Shown here: positions 11,219 to 15,813 of the stretch, one piece after another
How the letters are laid out: every line of letters begins with the position of its first letter
Position numbering within the stretch: the first letter of the stretch is position 1
Assembly: GCA_016866675.1 (NCBI GenBank)
Contig: VGLO01000015.1
Coordinates: forward strand, 1 to 15,813
Direction of reading: 5' to 3'
DNA: 15,813 nucleotides
From: Candidatus Staskawiczbacteria bacterium
GTDB taxonomy: Bacteria; Patescibacteriota; Minisyncoccia; Minisyncoccales; Staskawiczbacteraceae
The notes under the pieces: generated by a model
The model's database searches: none
What the model saw: only the letters and a program-made list of their open reading frames with translations
Told to the model about the DNA's origin: nothing
Made by a program: the position numbers and the translations under genes

Positions 11219-13057
11219 TTATACTTTTTTTGTCCCAATCAATTTCTCAAACTCCTCTCTTTCTATGGTTTCTTTTTCAATTAAAGTTTTGGCAATTTTT
11301 TCTAATAAAGATTTTTTATCTTTAACTATTTTAGCAGATCTTATTTCTTCTCCCCTAATAATCTTTTCTATTTCTCTGTCAATCTTCATTGCCACTTCTT
11401 CAGAATAGTTTCTTTGTTCTGAAATTTCTCTTCCCAAAAATACCATATTATCTGTATCTCCAAAAACTATTGGTCCCAAAGAAGACATTCCGTATTCCTT
11501 TACAATTCTTCTGGCTAATTCAGAAGCCTTAACCAAATCATTTGAAGCTCCAGTAGACATTTCACCAAAAATCAATCTTTCAGCAGATAATCCTCCAAGC
11601 AATGTGGCAATTTCAGCTAGAAATTGTGTCTTGGTTCTCATCTTATTTGATTCAGATGGTACCTGCAAAGTATATCCTCCGGCCATTCCTCTTGAGATAA
11701 TTGAAATTTTTCTTACAGGTTCAGTCCCTTTAATTGAGCTTGAAACTAAAGCATGACCGGCTTCATGAAAAGCTGCAATTTCTTTTTCTTTTTTTGACAA
11801 AATATGAGATTTTCTCTCAGGGCCTAGCAAAACTTTTTCAATTGAGTCCAAAAACTCATTTTGAGAAATTTGGCTTTTGTTTTTTCTGGCTGCCAGTAAA
11901 GCTGCTTCATTGGCCACATTAGCCAAATCTGCTCCAGAAAAACCAGGAGTTCTTTCTGCAATTTCCTTAAAATTTACACTACCATTTAATGGTTTACCAT
12001 GTGAATGAATTTTTAAAATTTCTTCTCTGTCATGAACATCCGGAGGATCTAAAACAATTTTTCTATCAAATCTGCCCGGCCTCAAAAGTGCTGGATCTAA
12101 AATATCTCCTCTGTTGGTTGCAGCCATTACAATTACTCCTGATTCCCTCTCAAATCCATCCATTTCAACCAAAATCATATTTAAAGTTTGTTCTCTTTCA
12201 TCATGCCCCCCTCCAATTCCAGCACCCCTGTGGCGCCCAATCGCATCTAACTCATCAATAAAAATTATTGAAGGTGAAGCTTTCTTTGCCATTGAAAACA
12301 AATCTCTTACACGAGCTGACCCCACTCCAACAAACATTTCCACAAATTCAGACCCAGAAATTGAAAAAAATGGAACATTAGCTTCTCCTGCAACAGCTCG
12401 TGCCAATAATGTTTTTCCAATACCTGCTTGCCCCAAAAGCAAAACTCCTCGTGGAATTTTAGCTCCCATTTCTAAATATTTTTTTGGAAACTTTAAAAAA
12501 TCTACAATTTCAATTAACTCTTCTTTGGCTTCTTTTAATCCGGCTACATCTTTGAAAGTAATCTTTTGTTTATCATGTCCATCTGCTCCAAATATTCTGG
12601 CTTTGGCTCTTGTAAAATCAAAAACCTGCATGGCTCCTGATTTTGTCTGCTTCATCATTGTCCACAAGAAAAAACCAATTAACAAAAGTGGCAAAACACC
12701 GTAAAGCAAAGTAGGGAATAGCCAAGACCAAACGCTTTGCTCCTCTGTGTTGGCTGAAATATCAATTGTCTGCAATTTTGTCCTATCTGCTCCAAGATTA
12801 ACCAGCACATCTGATAGGACAGAATTTGATTCTTTCATTGACTTTGCCATTTTATCATCTTGATATGTAATGCTTACTGTGTCTCCTGCAACATCAATTT
12901 TTTTTATTTTATCTTGGTTAATATCAGAAACTAATTGAGAAAGAGAAATTTCGCTTTTTTGTTCTGTGGGTAAATAAAACAAACTAAAAAGCCCACCAAC
13001 CACGATTAGTATTAAAACTACGAATATAAAATTTTTGACTAAAGGATTTAATTTCAT
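11219..13057 (-). CDS. ftsH: FtsH ATP-dependent zinc metalloprotease, 612 aa
   Basis: This membrane-anchored AAA+ protease degrades membrane and short-lived cytoplasmic proteins. Domain order: TM1 (about 8-27), extracytoplasmic domain, TM2 (about 114-134, LYGVLPLLLIGFFLWTMM), AAA module with Walker A GQAGIGKT (209-216), Walker B IIFIDELDAI (264-273) and the arginine-finger region RPGRFDRK (326-333). The protease domain has the zinc motif HEAGH (431-435) and third ligand Asp507 (GASNDL). Walker A departs from the usual GPPGTGKT but keeps GxxGxGKT. ATG 13057 is chosen because family similarity begins with the TM1 region; the seven residues from 13078 look spurious. The C-terminus is slightly short. 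It stands alone, upstream of tRNA-Ile. Confidence 0.97.
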   Translation of the reverse strand: MKLNPLVKNFIFVVLILIVVGGLFSLFYLPTEQKSEISLSQLVSDINQDKIKKIDVAGDTVSITYQDDKMAKSMKESNSVLSDVLVNLGADRTKLQTIDISANTEEQSVWSWLFPTLLYGVLPLLLIGFFLWTMMKQTKSGAMQVFDFTRAKARIFGADGHDKQKITFKDVAGLKEAKEELIEIVDFLKFPKKYLEMGAKIPRGVLLLGQAGIGKTLLARAVAGEANVPFFSISGSEFVEMFVGVGSARVRDLFSMAKKASPSIIFIDELDAIGRHRGAGIGGGHDEREQTLNMILVEMDGFERESGVIVMAATNRGDILDPALLRPGRFDRKIVLDPPDVHDREEILKIHSHGKPLNGSVNFKEIAERTPGFSGADLANVANEAALLAARKNKSQISQNEFLDSIEKVLLGPERKSHILSKKEKEIAAFHEAGHALVSSSIKGTEPVRKISIISRGMAGGYTLQVPSESNKMRTKTQFLAEIATLLGGLSAERLIFGEMSTGASNDLVKASELARRIVKEYGMSSLGPIVFGDTDNMVFLGREISEQRNYSEEVAMKIDREIEKIIRGEEIRSAKIVKDKKSLLEKIAKTLIEKETIEREEFEKLIGTKKV

Positions 13058-13137
13058 AAAACATGAAACATTGAACATGAAACAAAATCATAAATTGATG
13101 TTTCTGTTGTGTGTTCTATGTCACGAGCTATGTGGGA

Positions 13138-13166
13138 ATGTTATCATTTTTTAAAATACTTTTCAA
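13138..13166 (-). promoter_or_regulatory. Possible ftsH promoter
   Basis: On the minus strand TTGAAA (13166-13161), 17-bp spacer, TAACAT (13143-13138). The leader of about 75 nt repeats CATGAAAC twice; nothing else stands out in it. Confidence 0.4.
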
Positions 13167-13180
13167 ATCTTAATTAAAAG

Positions 13181-13226
13181 AAAAAGGGCGTCAGAGAATG
13201 TTCCTCATGAACATTTCTGACGCCCC
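13181..13226 (-). terminator. Terminator after the GC-rich gene
   Basis: GGGCGTCAGA-G-AATGTTC (13186-13203) pairs with GAACATTTCTGACGCCC (13209-13225) over 17 bp with one bulge, a 5-nt loop and TTTTTCTTTT on the minus strand. Confidence 0.88.
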
Positions 13227-13241
13227 TTGATTTTGTTTCAG

Positions 13242-14603
13242 CTACTCAGCCGTGGTGGCTGTGATAGCCGTTGTCTTGGCCATGTCGGTCTGGCCAAGAA
13301 TTGCTCGCAAGACCCGTCCGAGCGCCGGCGGACACTTGCGATAAGTGTCCTCTGAGGGGAATTTCTTCCCCACATATTTGCCGAGCAGATCCTCGGCGTG
13401 AGGGGAGACCGCGATGATCTCCACCTCAACCCCCTCTTGCTTTGCGAGCAAGAAGGGGTTATGGATCGCGCTGGTGTTGGTCTTGAAGACCCCGGCAAAC
13501 TCCAGCATCGCCGGCTCCGCGCTTGATTCCTCAAGCCCGAAAAACTGCGACGCCGTTGCCTTGGAGCTCTTCTTGAACTCCTCGCGAGCCTCTGCCGTAT
13601 CCCGTTGCACCTGCTGTTCGCGGATTGCGCGATCAAACAGGTACCACAGCGCACGCTGTTTGTTGGCATGCTTGGTGGCGTCCTCTTCTGACATACCCAG
13701 CTTACGCTGAGCGAATTCCTTGAGCTTGAAAAAGTCTGGGACTTTTTCAAAGCTCACCATATTGAGGGTGAGAGAGAGGTTCGCCTCCTTCATGAAGGCA
13801 ATCGCGCTCTCAAGCGATCCGACTCCCTTGAGAGGCCAAACCAACTTGCCGTCGCTCTTGACGTTGACGTGACCGCCTCCCCGCCACATTTCCTTGCCGT
13901 CCTTTTCGTAGGACTCCGCAGGCACACGAATGACGCATTCGCCCGCCTTTCCGTCCAGAAGTTCGTCCAAGGAGATGTCTGCCCGCTCATTCATCTCCTT
14001 GGTGTCTTGCTGCCGGCGCTGATGCACCAGCTGCATGATAATCTTGGAGAAGGCCACGATTGGCTCGTGCACCTCCTTCCTTTCCTCGACATCAAGATTG
14101 ATGTCGAGGATGTAGGACTGGTAGCCAATCTTGATGGCCGCCGGGTTTTGAACAGGGCACTGCTTGAGCAGTCCCCGATCCTCCAGGTCAACGAGTGCCT
14201 CCTTGGCCTCCTCGGGAGTCTTGAACTCCTCGGAGAGGGCCACAAGCACGTACGCTTTCTTGGCCGCGGTGGAAAATATGATGTCGTCGATTTCGAAGTA
14301 CTCTTTCAAGTACCTCTCAGTCGAGGACATGTTCTCCTCGACAGCGGCAGTGGCAATCTTCCTTGCCAACCCCTCCTTGGTGTTGACCCAGGCCCGAGCG
14401 GCCTTTCGCGACTCGATGATGTCAGCCACGCCCTGCTCAATCCGGCTGACCATGGTCAGCTTTTGCTCGATCATCTGATCGAGATCGGTGAACTCTTTCT
14501 TGAGCTCGCCGACGGTGGGGAGTTGGTTGCGGAGATGCTCAAAGTGAGCCCCCAAGTCCTTGAGATTGACGATCTTGCCGTGCTTGCGATTCTGGTTCGA
14601 CAT
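13242..14603 (-). CDS. Unrecognised GC-rich gene, 453-aa soluble protein
   Basis: I do not recognise this protein. It is hydrophilic and largely helical, with a coiled-coil-prone N-terminus (FEHLRNQLPTVGELKKEFTD, then DLDQMIEQKL), a central region with IDDIIFSTAAKKAYVLVALS and WRGGGHVNVKSDGKLVWPLK, and a helical C-terminal part ending in a Thr/Ala-rich tail. No signal peptide, membrane helix or cysteine cluster is seen. ATG 14603 has a good ribosome-binding site (AAAGGGAG, 7 nt upstream); a TTG at 14621 is less likely. Its base composition is far from its neighbours: codons end mostly in G or C while flanking genes end in A or T, so recent transfer or strong codon selection is likely. It has its own perfect promoter and a strong terminator, as for an abundant product. 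Confidence 0.8.
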   Translation of the reverse strand: MSNQNRKHGKIVNLKDLGAHFEHLRNQLPTVGELKKEFTDLDQMIEQKLTMVSRIEQGVADIIESRKAARAWVNTKEGLARKIATAAVEENMSSTERYLKEYFEIDDIIFSTAAKKAYVLVALSEEFKTPEEAKEALVDLEDRGLLKQCPVQNPAAIKIGYQSYILDINLDVEERKEVHEPIVAFSKIIMQLVHQRRQQDTKEMNERADISLDELLDGKAGECVIRVPAESYEKDGKEMWRGGGHVNVKSDGKLVWPLKGVGSLESAIAFMKEANLSLTLNMVSFEKVPDFFKLKEFAQRKLGMSEEDATKHANKQRALWYLFDRAIREQQVQRDTAEAREEFKKSSKATASQFFGLEESSAEPAMLEFAGVFKTNTSAIHNPFLLAKQEGVEVEIIAVSPHAEDLLGKYVGKKFPSEDTYRKCPPALGRVLRAILGQTDMAKTTAITATTAE

Positions 14604-14684
14604 TGTTGCTCTCCCTTTCAAGGAGTTAGCGAAAATGAATGGTTATCCCACGCACATTGCATAGGATTTTCAAAGAACAACTGG

Positions 14685-14712
14685 ATTATATCATAATAAA
14701 TTAGATTGTCAA
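14685..14712 (-). promoter_or_regulatory. Perfect promoter of the GC-rich gene
   Basis: On the minus strand TTGACA (14712-14707), 16-bp spacer, TATAAT (14690-14685). It leaves a 5' leader of about 75 nt before ATG 14603, AT-rich like the rest of the genome, so the promoter is probably host-derived. Confidence 0.75.
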
Positions 14713-14724
14713 GTATTTGTAAAG

Positions 14725-14752
14725 AAAAGAAAACAGCGTATCAAGCGCTGTT
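14725..14752 (-). terminator. Terminator after the NYN-domain gene
   Basis: AACAGCG/CGCTGTT (14732-14738 with 14746-14752), 7-nt loop, then TTTTCTTTTCTTT on the minus strand, 2 bp past the stop. Confidence 0.75.
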
Positions 14753-14753
14753 A

Positions 14754-15296
14754 TTATAGTAAGTCAGACCTTAGTACCATTTTTCTACCCGTAAGAGGAT
14801 GGCTATCAATGAGATCAACCAATCTTTTACCCTTTGGAATCTTGGCAAGACAATTAAGCGTAGGAACCACTAAAGCTCTTTTAACGCCTAATTTTCCAGC
14901 CTTCTCAAAGAGTGGGAAATAATCATTATCTCCACTTGCAAGACAGAGATATCCAACCTCTGGGTGCTTCATTGCCCACTCGCAGAAGGATATGATGTTT
15001 TCATCAACAACATCTTGACCACCCTCTTTTTTAGGACAAATCAAGAAATTGAAGTCATGCTTGAGAAAAATGCGTTTATGGAGTATATTAAGATGCTCTG
15101 GGGCAAAAACAAAACCTCCAATGCTAATAATTTTGCCGACTTCCGTGTTAACCCACGAAAAAATCTTATCAACTCTTTCTTCAAGTCTAACGTTATCGGG
15201 ACCGAAGTCCCGAAATAAAGATCCAAAGAAATTGTCCCAATCAAAGCAAAGCAGTGTTTTATTGCCTCCTTGCATGCGGTTGGCTGTTTTTCTCAC
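14754..15296 (-). CDS. NYN-domain protein (PIN-like, LabA/DUF88 family), 180 aa
   Basis: NYN domains are PIN-like putative metal-dependent ribonucleases. The expected acidic residues lie at LLCFDWDNFFGSL (about 15-27), the DVVDENIISF segment (about 94-103), and LASGDNDYFPLFEKAGKLGVK (about 118-138), which includes the hallmark SGDNDY. Length matches single-domain members. The start chosen is GTG 15296, preceded at good distance by AAGGAAAAAA; an ATG seven codons later has no ribosome-binding site. It is a single-gene unit with its own promoter and terminator. RNA degradation or processing is the usual proposal; the substrate is unknown. Confidence 0.85.
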   Translation of the reverse strand: MRKTANRMQGGNKTLLCFDWDNFFGSLFRDFGPDNVRLEERVDKIFSWVNTEVGKIISIGGFVFAPEHLNILHKRIFLKHDFNFLICPKKEGGQDVVDENIISFCEWAMKHPEVGYLCLASGDNDYFPLFEKAGKLGVKRALVVPTLNCLAKIPKGKRLVDLIDSHPLTGRKMVLRSDLL

Positions 15297-15332
15297 TTTT
15301 TTCCTTTCTTAAGGTGCAGTTTTATTTAGTAA

Positions 15333-15361
15333 ACTATATAAATAAATTTAAAAATTGTCAA
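15333..15361 (-). promoter_or_regulatory. Promoter of the NYN-domain gene
   Basis: On the minus strand TTGACA (15361-15356), 17-bp spacer, TATAGT (15338-15333), leaving a leader of about 30 nt. Confidence 0.7.
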
Positions 15362-15362
15362 G

Positions 15363-15388
15363 CAAAAACAGGCGTAAGCCTGTTTTTG
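15363..15388. terminator. Bidirectional terminator after the S1-domain gene
   Basis: A perfect stem CAAAAACAGGC/GCCTGTTTTTG around GTAA, 16 bp past the minus-strand stop at 15404. It abuts the -35 of the next gene. Confidence 0.85.
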
Positions 15389-15403
15389 TATTTTATTAAA
15401 ATT

Positions 15404-15813
15404 TTATTTAACTAATTTCAAACTCATTCTATGCTCCTTAGGTTCTATGAGCAAAACTTCGAAGTCATATGTTTGACCCATTTTTAGAGAGTCTTCCATT
15501 TCTTTTTGAGATGCAAATTCTGAAACATGGCACAATCCTCTAATTTTTTCTTGTACTTCAACAAAAGCTCCAAAAGCGCTGAAAGAAAGTACTTTTCCTT
15601 TTATTTTGTCTTCCTTTTTAAACTTTTCCTCAATTTTTTCCCAAGGATTTTCTTTTAAAGTTTTTAAAGAAAGAAATACTTGGTTATTGCTTATATTAAT
15701 AATCTGAGCTTTGACAAATTCTCCAACTTTTACAATTTCGCTTGGATTTTGCACTAGTTGCCAATCTAATTCTGAAATATGAATTAACCCTTCAATGCTT
15801 GAGTCTTGGTTTT
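15404..15813 (-). CDS. S1-domain protein, C-terminal part (runs off right edge)
   Basis: The frame is open to the window edge, so only the last 136 or so codons are visible. They hold the end of one S1 (OB-fold) repeat (IEGLIHISELDWQ, then VKVGEFVKAQIINI and VFLSLKTLKENPW) and one whole repeat (IKGKVLSFSAFGAFVEV, IRGLCHVSEF, HRMSLKLVK). Tandem S1 repeats in this spacing fit ribosomal protein S1 (rpsA), which brings mRNA to the 30S subunit; other multi-S1 RNA-binding proteins cannot be excluded from a fragment. It ends cleanly with a perfect terminator. Confidence 0.85.
   Translation of the reverse strand, partial: NQDSSIEGLIHISELDWQLVQNPSEIVKVGEFVKAQIINISNNQVFLSLKTLKENPWEKIEEKFKKEDKIKGKVLSFSAFGAFVEVQEKIRGLCHVSEFASQKEMEDSLKMGQTYDFEVLLIEPKEHRMSLKLVK

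Noticed and set aside
13238..13750. 170-codon minus-strand frame, Arg/Ser-rich
   Set aside because: A frame-shifted shadow of the GC-rich gene with a low-complexity product and no start signals.
13869..14696. Long plus-strand open frame (275 codons)
   Set aside because: It lies antisense to the GC-rich gene; long stop-free frames on the other strand are expected from that composition.
1..15813. CRISPR array or complete insertion sequence
   Set aside because: No regularly spaced repeats, no cas genes and no intact transposase were found.

Overview
The window looks like a piece of a Patescibacteria (Candidate Phyla Radiation) chromosome. This rests on overall character, not a marker gene: an AT-rich background, short intergenic gaps, near-consensus sigma70-type promoters (TTGACA/TATAAT), a recombinase remnant of the type common in these genomes, two HTH proteins with AEG motifs, and a tRNA broken by a group I intron. 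Almost everything from about 5.8 kb to the right end is on the minus strand.

Region 1 (1-5055) is an accessory, defence-like island. From the left it holds the C-terminal part of a large serine recombinase without its catalytic domain, two tandem terminators, an unrecognised 241-aa protein, a strongly folded RNA element ending in T6, a PD-(D/E)XK-like nuclease gene starting right behind that RNA, and an AccI-like restriction endonuclease facing (and overlapping tail-to-tail) an N6-adenine DNA methyltransferase.

Region 2 (5200-5670) has a consensus promoter, a second folded RNA candidate of about 170 nt ending in T6, and a 51-aa Cys/His-rich protein flanked by an 11-bp inverted repeat. Both RNA candidates pair in the order A-B-A'-B', so each is either a pseudoknot or a pair of alternative folds.

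Region 3 (5840-7490) carries a secreted or membrane-anchored 3D-domain protein and a two-gene unit (205-aa membrane protein, 86-aa small protein), each unit with its own terminator.

Region 4 (7496-11163) is the tRNA and translation block, all minus strand: tRNA-Ile(TAT), an HTH protein, tRNA-Val(GAC), a RluA/RluD-family pseudouridine synthase, rplS, a terminator that also contains a promoter, tRNA-Leu(GAG), a 147-bp segment bounded by a repeat of the tRNA-Leu 3' end, tRNA-Val(TAC), tRNA-Phe(GAA) with a 227-nt group I intron between positions 33 and 34, a second HTH protein, and tRNA-Gly(GCC). Each HTH protein ends directly at the 5' end of a tRNA; one takes its stop codon from inside the tRNA.

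Region 5 (11219-15813) has ftsH, a strikingly GC-rich unrecognised gene behind a perfect promoter, a NYN-domain putative nuclease, and the C-terminal end of an S1-domain protein running off the right edge.

The strongest candidates for something undescribed are the folded RNA joined to the nuclease gene, the tRNA-Phe intron, and the HTH proteins tied to tRNA 5' ends. No CRISPR array, rRNA or complete transposon was seen.
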